Part shown: piece by piece, positions 1-9,731 of the stretch
Layout of the letters: each line of letters starts with the position of its first letter
How positions within the stretch are numbered: the first letter of the stretch is position 1
NCBI GenBank assembly: GCA_943736015.1
Contig: OX031065.1
Coordinates: 32,502,427 to 32,566,426, forward strand
Direction: 5' to 3'
Length of the DNA: 64,000 nucleotides
Source: Tridacna crocea
Taxonomy: Eukaryota; Mollusca; Bivalvia; Cardiida; Cardiidae
Program-made: the position numbers and the translations under genes
The notes under the pieces: model-generated
Seen by the model: only the letters and a program-made list of their open reading frames with translations
The model's database searches: none
What the model was told of the DNA's origin: nothing

Positions 1-20
1 TGTCATTGTCATGTTTTCAG

Positions 21-52
21 GGTACATGTATCTTGTATGATTTAATTGATAA
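21..52 (+). CDS. WDR89: WDR89-like candidate micro-exon
   Basis: A 32-nt open stretch between a good acceptor (TGTTTTCAG ending at 20) and a donor GTATAG at 53. It reads GTCILYDLID plus two bases and is in the phase needed to join 2561-2597. WDR89 has a comparable WDL strand at this distance before the next repeat. It is supported by phase and splice sites only; a chance acceptor cannot be excluded. Confidence 0.4.
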
Positions 53-85
53 GTATAGAGGCACTCTGATTGGCTATGAATTAGT

Positions 86-313
86 TTAACTCTTTACCAC
101 ACAATCTCTACTTATAACAACCCTGCGAAAGAAGCCTTTAGAAAACATTGTTGGAAAAGGAGAAAATGCTGGTAACCAGCATTTTCTCCTTTTCCCACAG
201 TGTTTTCTTCCCTTCCCAAAACAAATTTCAATTTTTGAGTAACATTTATGTTGTCGTCTGCAAATTCTTTCAATTTGGACATGTCTAAAATTTTGTCGTT
301 TTGTTAAGAGCTA
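86..313 (+). mobile_element. TTAA palindrome element, type A, near full length
   Basis: Left TTAA at 86-89; the right end is degraded to CTAA. The central palindrome has slightly mismatched outer arms (GTTGG against CCACA). Confidence 0.85.
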
Positions 314-355
314 ATTCTTTACCAAAAAAGAATTTTTTTTTTTAACTTGCCTAAA

Positions 356-584
356 TTAACCCTTTACTCCACAGATACCCATTTCTACGCATTGCTTGCA
401 GGAGCCTTTGGAAAACATTGTAGCAAAAGGTGAAATTGCTTGTGACGAGCAATTTCACCTTTTGTCACAATGTTTTCTATGCTATCAAAAGGTATCATAT
501 ACACATAAGAAACTGCTACATCCTTGCTGTTATTTAGGGTCAATTAGAGATACCATAGAAATGCCTTATCGGGTAAAGGGTTAA
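356..584 (+). mobile_element. TTAA palindrome element, type B, full length
   Basis: TTAA at both ends, 229 bp. Ends read TTAACCCTTTACTCC and, inverted, TTAACCCTTTACCCG. The stem contains CAAAAGGTGAAATTGCT with loop TGTGACGAG, distinct from type A but at the same place in the element. Confidence 0.88.
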
Positions 585-741
585 ACACAATTTGAAGACA
601 ACAAAATAAATCTGACTATAGAATTAAGATTTGCTTTTGAAATATTATGGGGAAAAGGAGAAAATGTTGGTTACTAGCACATGTATTTAAAGATTTCTTA
701 TTTAGGTTCAATGAAAGTCAGATTGTGTGGTAAAGGGTTAA
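581..741 (-). mobile_element. Type A element, internally deleted
   Basis: Shares its left TTAA with the preceding type B copy. It retains GACAACAAAATAAA, one palindrome arm (GGGGAAAAGGAGAAAATG) and the right end GATTGTGTGGTAAAGGGTTAA split at the TTAA; the second arm is lost. Confidence 0.6.
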
Positions 742-914
742 TTCTTTACCAAACGCCATATATAGACTTTTATCTATCGAAACAAATCAAAATAATAAAT
801 TGAATGCGACTCATTTCATGTTTATTATCAAAAGGTAGAAAATAAAAAATGCTGGTAACCAGTATTTTCTACTGTTCCAGTAATGTTTTGTAGAGCTTTC
901 ATATGACTTTTTAA
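738..914 (-). mobile_element. Type A element, strongly degraded
   Basis: TTAATTCTTTACCAAAC at the start and a decayed palindrome around TGCTGGTAACCAGTA; adjoining copies share its TTAA ends. Confidence 0.4.
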
Positions 915-1115
915 CCCTTTACCAGGCAGTCCTAAGTTTTGACAACCCCAGAGAGACATATTTTTGTAAACATAGTGGGAAAAGGAGAAAATTCTAGTTC
1001 CCAGTATTTTCTCCTTTTTCCACAATAATTTTCTACTTTTCAAAGGCAAATCCCATTACTCTAGACACATTCATATTGTCATCTGCAAAATCGTATCACT
1101 TTCAGTTTGGTCAAG
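911..1115 (+). mobile_element. Type A element, 3' end lost
   Basis: Begins TTAACCCTTTACCAGGCAG. Both arms are present and share the change to TTCTAG...CAGTA at the tip. The right terminus is missing after TTTGGTCAAGTCC. Confidence 0.65.
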
Positions 1116-1189
1116 TCCCTTTTTATATTCCCAAAGGGTCATATTCTTCTGTCCGTATGTTCATCCATCTGTCTGTATATTTCCATCTG

Positions 1190-1421
1190 TTAACTCGTTG
1201 CCACACTATCCCAACTTTTAACCTGTGAAAGTAAGCTTTTTGAAAACATTGTGGGAAAAGGAGAAAATGCTGGTAACCAGCATTTTCTCCTTTTCCCACA
1301 ATATTTTCTACCATTCCCAAATTGAATTTCAGTTTACTGATTCTCATTTATTTTGTTATCTGCAAAATGTTTGCTTTCAATTTGGACTAGTCCAAAATTT
1401 TGTCATGTGGTGAAGTGTTAA
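1190..1421 (+). mobile_element. Type A element, full length
   Basis: TTAA at 1190 and 1418 with an almost perfect central palindrome; the left end has the variant CTCGTTGCCACAC. Confidence 0.85.
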
Positions 1422-1473
1422 GCAATTTCTTGTGTGCACAACTCCTATAGTTTCTGTTGGACTAACTTGAAAA

Positions 1474-1864
1474 CATCTTTGCAAGCCATTTAGGCTGACG
1501 ATTCATTACGCTACTCTACCCTTGGCGGATCGAGCTCGATTTTTACATTCCCCCATACGCTTTTTCATTGGATGCAGCCAGCTCTAACTGCAACAAATGA
1601 AATCGCTCGTAGCAAAGGTCCCTACCTTTCGAATAGAAGGTAAACATGGAAATCCATGTGGATGTCTGCTTATCGCTTCATGTGTATTCATAAGTGGTTT
1701 TTAAAACGATATTTCGTTTGCTTTTTAGAAATATGATGTAAAGAGGGGGGGGGGGTGGTAATAACCAGCACCCAATAGAGGGTGCATCGCAGGAATCTTG
1801 AAATTGGGCTCTATCACCCAAGGTAAGATCCATGTAGTGATCGTAACCTTGGCTCGCGAAGATG
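1474..1864. mobile_element. Mutator-like TIR element, family G, short copy
   Basis: Left end CATCTTTGCAAGCC and right end GGCTCGCGAAGATG are inverted copies. Flanks ACTTGAAAA (left) and ACTTGAAAC (right) form a 9-bp target duplication with one mismatch. The interior holds a second inverted CCTTGG motif and CATTGGATGC, as in the copy at 44696-45244, and a G-run near 1743-1754. No open frame was found. Confidence 0.6.
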
Positions 1865-1983
1865 ACTTGAAACTTACCATAATGAATCTCTATGATGTTT
1901 AGTTGTGCTAACTACTTACACATGAATCTCTTTAGTTGTTCTAGAGTTATCTGCCCGTATTTCCTGAAATAACCAATTTTTGT

Positions 1984-2110
1984 TTGGCACTCATTAACAA
2001 GCCCTTTCGGGCATATATGCACTACTCTGTATACCTTTTGTTTTCTTTATTGTGTGGCACAGGATTAAATACAGGATTATTTGGGTTGAAAGCAGCTGAC
2101 TCTTTATTGT
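1984..2110. repeat. Fragment of dispersed repeat K
   Basis: Contains CACTCATTAACAAGCCC and GCACTACTCTGTAT, matching by eye a segment at 55325-55390. Nature unknown. Confidence 0.35.
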
Positions 2111-2116
2111 TCTTGA

Positions 2117-2368
2117 TTAACCCTCTACCAAATAACAAAATTTTAGACTGGCCCAAATTGAAAGCACTTGCAGACGACAAAATAAACATGGCTCAAAAAT
2201 TGAAACTTGACTTTAGGAAAGTAAAAAAAATTGTGGAAAAAGGAGAAAATGCTGGTTACCAGTATTTTCTCCTTTTCCCACAATGTTTTCAGAGGTCTTC
2301 CCACAATGTTTTCAGAGGTCTTCTTCCTCTGGGTCGTAAAAACCAGGGATTGTTTGGCAAAGGGTTAA
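2117..2368 (-). mobile_element. Type A element with internal 22-bp duplication
   Basis: TTAA at both ends. The right arm ending CACAATGTTTTCAGAGGTCT is repeated in tandem (about 2278-2322), which lengthens the element to 252 bp. Confidence 0.85.
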
Positions 2369-2849
2369 ATGTACATGTATTTTGGAATAGTCCAAACTCA
2401 TCTTCTTAGTACATGTACTTTGAAGAGCAAGGATGATTCAAAATTCATATTTTATCTGATATTAAGTGAATAAAATATTAAATTTAGGGATCAGTTTTGA
2501 AATTTTGAAATTAGACATATAAAATATGATTTGAATACGAAAAATTTACATTTTGTTCAGGTGGACCCAAGAAAGGAATTTGATGTCTAGAGTAAAGGTG
2601 CCAACAAAAGAATTATAGGTCTGGAGTAAAGGTTTAAATTCAATAATGAAATCTTTTTTTCAAAAGACGATATTTTATTCTTCTTTATCAAATCAAGGTC
2701 TTTATTTGCTGTTTGTCCTTGTACTAATATGATTTCATAAAGTTTTCATTAGGAAATGATAAATGTTTGTAATGTTGCTATGCTGGGGTTGTACTTTGCA
2801 AACTTACCATAGGTTTATCCAAAACATATTTCGGTCATCCCTTTCTTAC
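2369..2849. other. AT-rich intron sequence
   Basis: No repeat family recognised. The candidate WDR89 micro-exon 2561-2597 is the only feature seen. Confidence 0.5.
2561..2597 (+). CDS. WDR89: WDR89-like candidate micro-exon
   Basis: A 37-nt segment after the acceptor TTTTGTTCAG and before a weak donor GTGCCA. Read with one leading base it gives WTQERNLMSRVK and joins in frame to EKDSIEYLLD of the next exon. Another frame runs into a stop, so only this phase works and it is the phase required by both neighbours. Evidence is phase and position; the weak donor lowers confidence. Confidence 0.4.
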
Positions 2850-3082
2850 TTAACCCATTACCACACAATCCCTACTTTTGACAACCCTAAGAAAGAAGCC
2901 TTTAGAAAACATTGTGGAAAAAAAGAGAAAATGCTGGTAACCAGCATTTTCTCCTTTTCCCAACAATGTTTTCTGCCCTTCACAAAACTTAAATTTCAAA
3001 TTTTCAGTCATTTTTATTTTGTCATCTGCAAATGCTTTCAATTTGGACAAACCTAAAATTTCGTTGTTTGGTAATGAGTTAA
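2850..3082 (+). mobile_element. Type A element, full length
   Basis: TTAA at both ends, TACCACACAATCCCTAC left end, palindrome with one base inserted in each arm region, right end TTTGGTAATGAGTTAA. Confidence 0.9.
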
Positions 3083-3099
3083 TGCATTTCCCTGTATGT

Positions 3100-3134
3100 C
3101 GTCTGCAAATACTCTTGATTTGGTAAAGAGTTAA
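3100..3134 (+). mobile_element. Type A right-end remnant
   Basis: GTCGTCTGCAAATAC through TTTGGTAAAGAGTTAA; only the last 35 bp of an element, directly after the preceding copy. Confidence 0.6.
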
Positions 3135-3329
3135 ACTTTTACAGGATGATTAAGTTGTAGACTTGTCCATGTTGATTTACAGACTTTGCAGATAATTATT
3201 CAAACACAGCTGATTTGAATTGTTCTTGAGGGATAGAAAGCTTGCTGGAAACTATAATACTCATTTCCCACAATTTTTTGAGTCCCCGCCCCCCATGGGA
3301 TTTCTACAAAACCATATACATTTGGGGTA

Positions 3330-3425
3330 GTGGGGTTTTTCAACAGAGTGTCCTTGGGTAAGACAGTTCAGAGCCCAAGCTGAAACCCATAGCATAATTG
3401 AATATGTGAAATAGCTCCATCATGC
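3330..3425 (+). repeat. SINE-like fragment
   Basis: CAACAGAGTGTCCTTGGGTA and following text resemble the SINE body at 38955-39060 (GAGTGTCCGTGGGCAAGACAC). Heads and tail are not recognisable. Confidence 0.35.
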
Positions 3426-3527
3426 AACTGAAAATAGTGTTAAAAGTATCAGAATACAACAGGATTCACCAATCAATCATTGGAGGCAAAAACAATGAAC
3501 AAACATTTCTGAATGGCACTAACCTGA

Positions 3528-3637
3528 CTCTTTACCAAATGATAAAAATTCAGGCTTTTCAATTGAAAGCATTTATTTTCCTTGATGATGTGGCTCAGTT
3601 GGTGAGATTTCTTGTTGAAAAGGTTGAAAACAATATG
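3528..3637 (-). mobile_element. Type A left-half remnant
   Basis: ACTCTTTACCAAATGATAAA and AATTGAAAGCATTT are recognisable; the palindrome is mostly gone. It runs into an E-family fragment. Confidence 0.35.
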
Positions 3638-3722
3638 GCTTGCAACATAGGAAGAGGGGCATTTGGACATTTGCAGAAAGTGTCAGTGTACAGTGACCCA
3701 TTCTGCAGAGACATTTTTTTTT
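3638..3722 (+). mobile_element. E-family TIR fragment
   Basis: TTGCAACATAGGAAGAGGGG and CATTTGGACATTTGC parallel the TIR of the complete E element at 14213-14475, with many substitutions. Confidence 0.5.
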
Positions 3723-4124
3723 TCTAATTCAATGCAAAATGGCCAACTGGGACCGATTTTAAGTTACATGGTCAAGTACATTTTTGATGTTTCGAGATTT
3801 ATCTTGAAAACTATAGAGTTTTTACATTGAACTTGTCACATCTATGAACCACCATTAGGAAATGCAGGAAAAAAAGTTAAACCCAGATTGACCTTACAAC
3901 ACCGCAGTTATATACCCTTGTTTTTGTAAAGTGGTGTCATGGTAAAAGGGGGCTTCATGTTATATTTCATTCCATTTCCTGTGGACGCAACTCCTCCCAT
4001 ATGTCTTGATTGATTTGAATAGAATTTTCACAGAATGTTTGTCATCATGTGACCTATCGCATATGTCAAGATTTTGCAATGTGTAGCTGTGTAGGAGAAA
4101 TTACATGTTATCAACAATTATTCG
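3723..4124. other. Unassigned intron sequence
   Basis: No recognisable repeat or coding signal. Confidence 0.5.
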
Positions 4125-4353
4125 TTAAACTTTTTACCACACAAGAAATTTTAGACTGGTCCAAATTGAAAGTATTTGCAGACGACAAAACAAAGGTGAC
4201 TGAAAAGTTGAAATTTGTTCTGGGAAGGGTAGAAAACACTTTGGGAAAAGGAGAAAATGCTGGTTACCAGCATTTTCTCCTTTTCCTACAGTGTTTTCAA
4301 AAGGCTTCCTTCTCAGGGGCGTCAAAAGTAGGGATTGTGTGGTAATGGGTTTA
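4125..4353 (-). mobile_element. Type A element, full length
   Basis: Left TTAA intact, right end TTTA. It belongs to the subgroup with the CACTnTGGG stem variant. Confidence 0.85.
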
Positions 4354-4437
4354 TACAGATGTATTCAAAAGTGTTAAAAAGGACAATGGTTAAAAGACAA
4401 AGCAGTTCACTATATACTGTAATGACATTTTTTGCAG

Positions 4438-4520
4438 GAGAAAGACAGTATAGAATACCTTTTGGACTGTGTGCAATTTTCAGAGGAAAGTGGTTTGACT
4501 TTGCTGGCTGGAAACCACAA
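4438..4520 (+). CDS. WDR89: WDR89-like exon (WD40 repeat strand)
   Basis: Acceptor TTTTTTGCAG ends at 4437 and donor GTATGAG starts at 4521. The 83 nt read EKDSIEYLLDCVQF, then SEESGLTLLAGNH plus two bases. This corresponds to the strand of WDR89 that begins with a DYL motif and leads into the G-x-I-x-L blade edge. It joins to 5855 to complete an Asn codon. It lies 85 nt after a type A element (4125-4353). Confidence 0.75.
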
Positions 4521-4614
4521 GTATGAGTCTTAATTACTTTTCAATTTAGGCCTCTTATGAGTTGTACATAGATCCCTGTTATAAAAGTGATGAGCTACAG
4601 TCTTGTTTGAAAAC

Positions 4615-4802
4615 TTAAGCTTTTACCAAACAATCCAGGGTTTGACAACCCTAAGACAGGAGACTTTCGAAATATCATAGGAAAAGAAGGAAATGCCGGT
4701 AACCAGCAATGTTTTCTAACGTTTCAAAGAGAGAAACCTCTGAGTATAGTGCTGCATTTTATTTGTTGTCTGCAAATAATTTGTGTACGGTTGAGGTTAA
4801 AT
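4615..4802 (+). mobile_element. Type A element, degraded
   Basis: TTAAGCTTTTACCAAACAAT start; palindrome shortened to GCCGGTAACCAGC; the right end is eroded. Confidence 0.5.
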
Positions 4803-4942
4803 TTGTAGTGTTTAGTATAAAAGCATTAAATTTCAAGATCTTTACAATGAATAGACATTAGAAATACAACAATTAATTCATATACCAAAACTTACACGGT
4901 AGCTTTTTGTAGTGTAATGCATGTTTTTAGTTCAGCTGTTTT

Positions 4943-5162
4943 TTAACCCTTTACCACACAATCCCGACTTTTAACGACCCTGAGAAGGAAGACTTTTGAA
5001 AACATTATGGGTATAGGAGAAAACCAGCATTTTCTCCTTTACCCACAATGTTTTCTACCCTTCACAAAACAAATTTCAAATTTTCAGTTGCTTTTATTTT
5101 GTTGTCTGCAAATGCTTTCAATTTGGACCACTCTATAAATTTTTCGTTTGGTAAAGAGTTAA
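4943..5162 (+). mobile_element. Type A element, near full length
   Basis: TTAA at both ends. The left arm lost GAAAATGCTGGT, so the hairpin tip is missing. Confidence 0.85.
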
Positions 5163-5213
5163 GCAATTCTCAAAGTATTGTTATATACCTGTCATGGTCC
5201 GCAGCTTCATTGT

Positions 5214-5410
5214 TTAACTCTTTACTAAACAATCCCTGGTTTTTACAACCCAGAGAAAGAAGCATTCTGAAACCAGCATTTTCTCCTTTCCCATTATGTT
5301 TTCTTATCTTCTAAAGTCAAGCTTCAATTTTCCAGTCACGTTTATTTTCTATTCTGCAAATGCTTTCAATTTGGACAAGTCTAAAAGTTTGTCGTTTGGT
5401 AAAGTGTTAA
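5214..5410 (+). mobile_element. Type A element lacking the left arm
   Basis: TTAA at both ends. The left palindrome arm is deleted, leaving CTGAAACCAGCATTTTC. The right TTAA is shared with the next copy. Confidence 0.8.
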
Positions 5411-5635
5411 CCCATTACCACACAATCCCTACTTTCGACACCCCTGAGAAAGAAGCCATTAGAAAACATTGTGGGAAAAGGAGAAAATGCTGGTAACCAG
5501 CATTTTGTCTTTTTCCCACAATGTTTTCTACCCTTCACAAAACAAATTTCAATTTTTCAGTCACTGTTATTTTGTCATCTGCAAATGCTTTCGATTTGGA
5601 CAAGTCTAAAATAATGTCGTCTGGTAATGAGTTAA
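5407..5635 (+). mobile_element. Type A element, full length (229 bp)
   Basis: TTAA at both ends, palindrome nearly perfect; head-to-tail with the preceding copy. Confidence 0.92.
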
Positions 5636-5854
5636 ACCATGGAAAGAACAACAGCAGTCTAGATTTGGTATCTGTATCTTTCGTCTACTCATCTTCTGGA
5701 TCAGTGGAAAATTGCTTGAACAGATTTTCTCAGGTGAATATAACAAGAGAACACATCTTGCATTATCCAGTTTTTCAGTTGTACAATTTCAATCAGGTGA
5801 TTGATATAGGCCATACTGACCCTCTTGTTTTAATTAGTATTGATATATTTTCAG

Positions 5855-5966
5855 TGGTGATATTAGAATAATAGAATGTACAACCAAGAATGAATATCAG
5901 CCTAACGTCCTTAATACATTACACAGCCATAAGTCAACTGTTAGATGTTCCCACTGGGACCCAAAG
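5855..5966 (+). CDS. WDR89: WDR89-like exon (WD40 repeat core)
   Basis: Acceptor TATTTTCAG ends at 5854 and donor GTAATC starts at 5967. The 112 nt finish the Asn codon and read GDIRIIECTTKNEYQP, then NVLNTLHSHKSTVRCSHWDPK. The H-x-STVR-x-x-x-WDP pattern is a typical WD40 repeat entry (His, then hydrophobic strand, then Trp-Asp). The exon ends in phase 0. The following intron begins with a C1 repeat element only about 15 nt downstream. Confidence 0.8.
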
Positions 5967-5980
5967 GTAATCTTTGAACT

Positions 5981-6784
5981 CTTTTTAAGCTGCACTGGCC
6001 AAAGGCCAGAGGGCTTATGTCATGGCCCGATGTCTGTCATCCATGTATTAACTTTTATTGCAAACACCTTCTCTGATACTACCCATCCAAGTTTAATGAA
6101 ACTTCACAGATATTATACTGCCATGGTCCTCTTCAGAATTTCATGATAGAATCAGATTTCTTTCAAAAACTATGTTTGCTAAGGCAACATAACTGAAAAA
6201 TAATTAACATTTTTAAAATTCTTCTTCTCTGAAATCACAAGGCCCAAGGCTTCTGAATTGGGCATGTAGCTGTATCTAATGGATCTTTAACAAGTTTCTT
6301 CATATTACAGGCCCGGGGTCAAAATTGGCTCCATTCCAGGAATCACAAGTTTAAGATGGGATTCATATAAAGATACTTCAATTTAAACATTAATCAATGG
6401 AAATAACTCCTGTTATAGAGGATAAAGCTTGTTACTATTTACATGTACCTCCGTTGATTATCAAACTGCAGTGATACATGATTGGTGCTAGGTATTTAAG
6501 TTTTTTTTTATAGAAAATATTCTGTTTTCTAGGTGAGTGATTCATTTTGATCCTAATAGTTGTGTTCACAGGAGTGGAATATTAAATTCAACGTAAGGTT
6601 TCTATCATTCAGGTTTCCTTTCCAAGAACTTTACTTTTCATGCCAGTAAATAAACCTGCTTGTATTGCCTGACATTGTACAATGTTTTCAAAAGCCTTCT
6701 CTTTCAGGGTCATGAACACTTCATTTTGTGTGGTAAAGGGTTAAAAAGCCAGTGGAGTGATACAGGGCCATCATGGCCCTCTTA
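5981..6784 (+). mobile_element. C1 element with captured type A end
   Basis: 5' end is a degraded hairpin (CACTGGCCAAAGGCCAG) followed by GGGCTTATGTCATGGC; 3' end is CAGTGGAGTGATACAGG and the hairpin GGGCCATCATGGCCC. Near the 3' end it carries a type A right end (6660-6740) joined by TTAA to the C1 terminus, the same junction as at 41442-41480. It fills much of the WDR89 intron after 5966. Confidence 0.7.
6660..6740 (-). mobile_element. Type A right end inside C1
   Basis: ACAATGTTTTCAAAAGCC to GTGTGGTAAAGGGTTAA; only one palindrome arm remains. Confidence 0.65.
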
Positions 6785-6825
6785 TGTTTCGAACTGCATT
6801 CTCAACACTTCTTGGACCACTGAAT

Positions 6826-7032
6826 TATAGATTTGTCTGTATTAAAAACATTTGCAGACAACAAATCAGTTAAGCTCAAAGAATAAGGTTCGTCTCAGAG
6901 AAAGGTGAAAAAATGCAGAATAGGCGAAAATAGTGGACACCAGCAATTTCCCTTTTTCCCACTATGTTTTTGAAAATATTTAACCCTATTTTTCAGGGTC
7001 ATGAACACTTCAAATTATGTGGTAAAGGTTAA
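6826..7032 (-). mobile_element. Type A element, degraded
   Basis: ATTTGCAGACAACAAATCAG, a decayed palindrome (GGCGAAAATAGTGGACACC) and the right TTAA joined to a C1 3' end. Confidence 0.55.
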
Positions 7033-7075
7033 AAAGCCAGTGGATCGATACAGGGCCATCATGGCCCTCTTGTTT
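7033..7075 (+). mobile_element. C1 3' terminus
   Basis: AGCCAGTGGATCGATACAGG followed by the hairpin GGGCCATCATGGCCC and CTTGTTT. Confidence 0.65.
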
Positions 7076-7171
7076 TTCTTTTTGCATCATGAATTTTATG
7101 TTTGCATAAAAGCAAAATCACTGCCAGTAGAGCGATTCCAGGTCTTCAAGGGGCTCTAGTTTTAACATTCT
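7076..7171 (+). mobile_element. D-family 3' terminus
   Basis: GCATAAAAGCAAAATCACTG, CCAGTAGAGCGATTCC and a CTCTAGTTTT end. It directly follows a C1 3' end, as also at 31857, and stops 40 nt before the WDR89 exon at 7212. Confidence 0.65.
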
Positions 7172-7211
7172 TGTCAATTATGTGTATTTCAATTTTATTT
7201 CAATTTCTCAG

Positions 7212-7295
7212 AGACAGAACCTTGTCACTGGAGCAGAAGATTCCATGTTATGCTTATGGAGCTGTACGGATAAAGATTTTCCAGTGAACACATTT
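7212..7295 (+). CDS. WDR89: WDR89-like exon (last WD40 blade)
   Basis: Acceptor CAATTTCTCAG ends at 7211 and donor GTAAGTAT starts at 7296. The 28 codons read RQNLVTGAEDSMLCLW and then SCTDKDFPVNTF. The TGAEDS...LCLW segment is the conserved end of a WD40 repeat and matches the last blade of WDR89 (TGGED..LLLW). The 3' end of a D-family element lies 40 nt upstream, so the acceptor tract directly abuts repeat sequence. Confidence 0.8.
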
Positions 7296-7331
7296 GTAAG
7301 TATATGATTGTGATCCCAACATATTGGTATA

Positions 7332-8471
7332 TTTTTAGCTCCACTGGCTGAAGGCAAACAGGCTTATGCTATGGCCCGATGTCCATGGTTCGTCCGTCTG
7401 TCTCTCTGTCCGTGCATGTGTGCGTTCGTTTGTCTGTGCGTGCATGTGTTAACTTTTATTTCAAACATCATCTCTGAAACTACCCATTCAGTTTTGATGA
7501 AACTTCACAGATATGATCCTGCCATGGGCCTCTTCAGAATTTTTTGAAAGAATTTGATTCCTTCAAAAACTCTGGTTGCCATGGCAACAAAACTTAAAAA
7601 TACCAAAAATCATCTTTTCCAAAACCATAAGGCCTTGGGCTACCAAATTTGCCCTTAGCTTTATCTAGTGGACCTCAACTATGTTCCTTCAAATAATAGC
7701 TCTGGGGTTAAGTCAGGCTTATATTCGAAAAAACTCTAAGAATCTACTTGTACCTAACCATAAGATCTTGGACAACCAAATTTTGCATGTAGATTTATGT
7801 AGTTGGCATCTACCAAGAGGCCCAAATTATAGCTTTAGGGTCAAATCTGTCTCCACACCAGCAGTCACAAGTTTTACATGGGCTTTTGTGGTAAAAACTG
7901 TAAAAATCCTCTTGTTAAGGCTAAGGCTCGTAAATTTAGCCCTGTCTCAGGGTCACATGTTTTACAGGGCCTTTTAATGAAGAAACTTTGATAATCTTCT
8001 TGTTTATAACCACATATTCAGACCTGTTTTATTTAATACAAGGATTCAAGTAACTATAGCTTAGTGGTCAAAAATGGCTTTGCCATGGGACATAGGATTT
8101 CATTGAAAAAATTTGGTTTGCCATCCAGTTTGAAAGCAATTGGCCATTGTATTAACCAGCTACCACACAATCCCTACTTGACGCCCCTGAAAAAGAAGCC
8201 TTTTGAAACACTGTAGGAAAAGGAGAAAATGCTGGTAACCAGCATTTTCTCCTTTTCCCACAGTGTTTTCTACCCTTCCCAGAACAAATTTCAATTTTTC
8301 AAGCACCTTTATTTTGTCGTCTGCAAATACTTTCAATTTGAACCAGTCTAAAATTTTGTCGTGTGGTAAAGAGTTAACCAATTTGCCAAGTATTGTAATA
8401 TTTGTCTAGTAGTCACTAGTGTTTTGACTTATTAGCCAGCGAGCAATACAGGGCCATCATGGCCCTCTTGT
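7332..8471 (+). mobile_element. C1 element, complete, with a type A insertion
   Basis: Starts TTTTTAGCTCCACTGGC and ends GAGCAATACAGGGCC with the hairpin and CTTGTTC. The interior has GTCCGTC-like runs and paragraphs resembling the C1 copies at 41419-42888 and 57790-58512. A type A copy sits at 8152-8377. Confidence 0.75.
8152..8377 (+). mobile_element. Type A element inside C1
   Basis: TTAA at both ends; flanking C1 sequence CCATTGTA / CCAATTTGCC. Stem variant CACTGTAGG against CCCACAGTG. Confidence 0.88.
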
Positions 8472-8541
8472 TCTGTTAACTGTTCATCGAACAATCCAGT
8501 GCTGTTACCTCAATGGCAATAAAGTGTGTCTCAGCCAGGTA

Positions 8542-8770
8542 TTAACCCATTACCACACAATCCCCACTTTTGACGCCCTTGAGAAAGAAGCCTTTTGAAA
8601 ACACTGTGGGAAAAGGAGAAAATGCTGGTAACCAGCATTTTCTCCTTTTCCCACAGTGTTTTCTACCCTTCCCAGAACAAATTTCAATTTTTCAAGCACC
8701 TTTATTTTGTCGTCTGCAAATACTTTCAATTTGAACCAGTCTAGAATTTTGTCGTGTGGTAAAGAGTTAA
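8542..8770 (+). mobile_element. Type A element, full length (229 bp)
   Basis: TTAA at both ends, stem variant CACTGTGGG/CCCACAGTG fully paired; first unit of the 393-bp duplication. Confidence 0.92.
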
Positions 8771-8864
8771 CCAATTTGCCAAGTATTGTAATATTTGTCT
8801 AGTAGTCACTAGTGTTTTGACTTATTAGCCAGCGAGCAATACAGGGCCATCATGGCCCTCTTGT
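8771..8864 (+). mobile_element. C1 3' terminus, duplicated copy
   Basis: Repeats 8378-8471, ending GGGCCATCATGGCCC and CTTGTTC. Confidence 0.75.
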
Positions 8865-8934
8865 TCTGTTAACTGTTCATCGAACAATCCAGTGCTGTTA
8901 CCTCAATGGCAATAAAGTGTGTCTCAGCCAGGTA

Positions 8935-9163
8935 TTAACCCATTACCACACAATCCCCACTTTTGATGCCCCTGGGAAAGAAGCCTTTTGAAAACACTGT
9001 AGGAAAAGGAGAAAATGCTGGTAACCAGCATTTTCCCCTTTTCCCACAGTGTTTTCTATCCTTCCCAGAACAAATTTCAATTTTTCAGTCACCTTTATTT
9101 TGTCGTCTGCAAATGCTTTAAATTTGAACTAGTCTAAAATTTGGTTGTTTGGTAAAGAATTAA
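8935..9163 (+). mobile_element. Type A element, full length (229 bp)
   Basis: Second unit of the duplication; TTAA at both ends; the left arm changed to GTAGG. Confidence 0.9.
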
Positions 9164-9277
9164 ACCTGCAACCACCAGGTCACAAATCAGATATGCTATG
9201 TTACCACTAAGCTACCCCACCATGCGTTCTTCATTGGAGTGTCCTACTGATAGATGTTTTAGAGCCCTAGTATACAT

Positions 9278-9470
9278 TATTTTAGACTTGTCCAAATCGA
9301 AAGCATTTGCAGACGACAAAATAAAAGTGACAGAAATTTTAAAATTTGTTTTGTGCAGGGTAGTAAACATTGTGGGAATAGGAAAAAATGCTGGTTACCA
9401 GCATTTTTTCGCTTTCCCACAATATTTTCAAAAGGCCTCTTTTCCAGGAGCATCAGAAGAAACAAAGTTG
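9278..9470 (-). mobile_element. Type A element, termini lost
   Basis: TTTTAGACTTGTCCAAATCG, palindrome around GCTGGTTACCAGC, no TTAA at either end. Confidence 0.7.
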
Positions 9471-9731
9471 AAAGCAATGTAAATCATTGCTTAATTAATC
9501 AGCCAGTCAACGCTATGAAATCTTATGGCCAAAACAGACTTTTCGTGGTTTAATCTTTATTCAGATGTCAGTTAAGTACATGTACATAGAACATTTTTAA
9601 AAAAAGGAAGTGGAACGGCCACCATACCCCTCTTGTTTCTGAAATATATCTGCTGTGAGAGTAACAAATTCATTTGCAGATTGTAATGTGTGTCTCCATT
9701 GTTGGTCTAAATTACAACATTAGATCTTTGC

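Larger units (their letters stand above)
8374..9159 (+). repeat. 393-bp tandem duplication
   Basis: The block beginning at TTAA 8374 (C1 tail, about 70 bp of unique DNA and a whole type A element) recurs at 8767 with an exact offset of 393 bp and very few differences. It consists of two units. Confidence 0.85.

Noticed and set aside
4049..4345. 98-codon frame near the WDR89 exon
   Set aside because: Mostly translation of a type A element. The same product-like text (KGENAGYQHFLLFPQCF) recurs in many copies because the palindrome happens to be open in one frame; no start, context or conservation supports a peptide.
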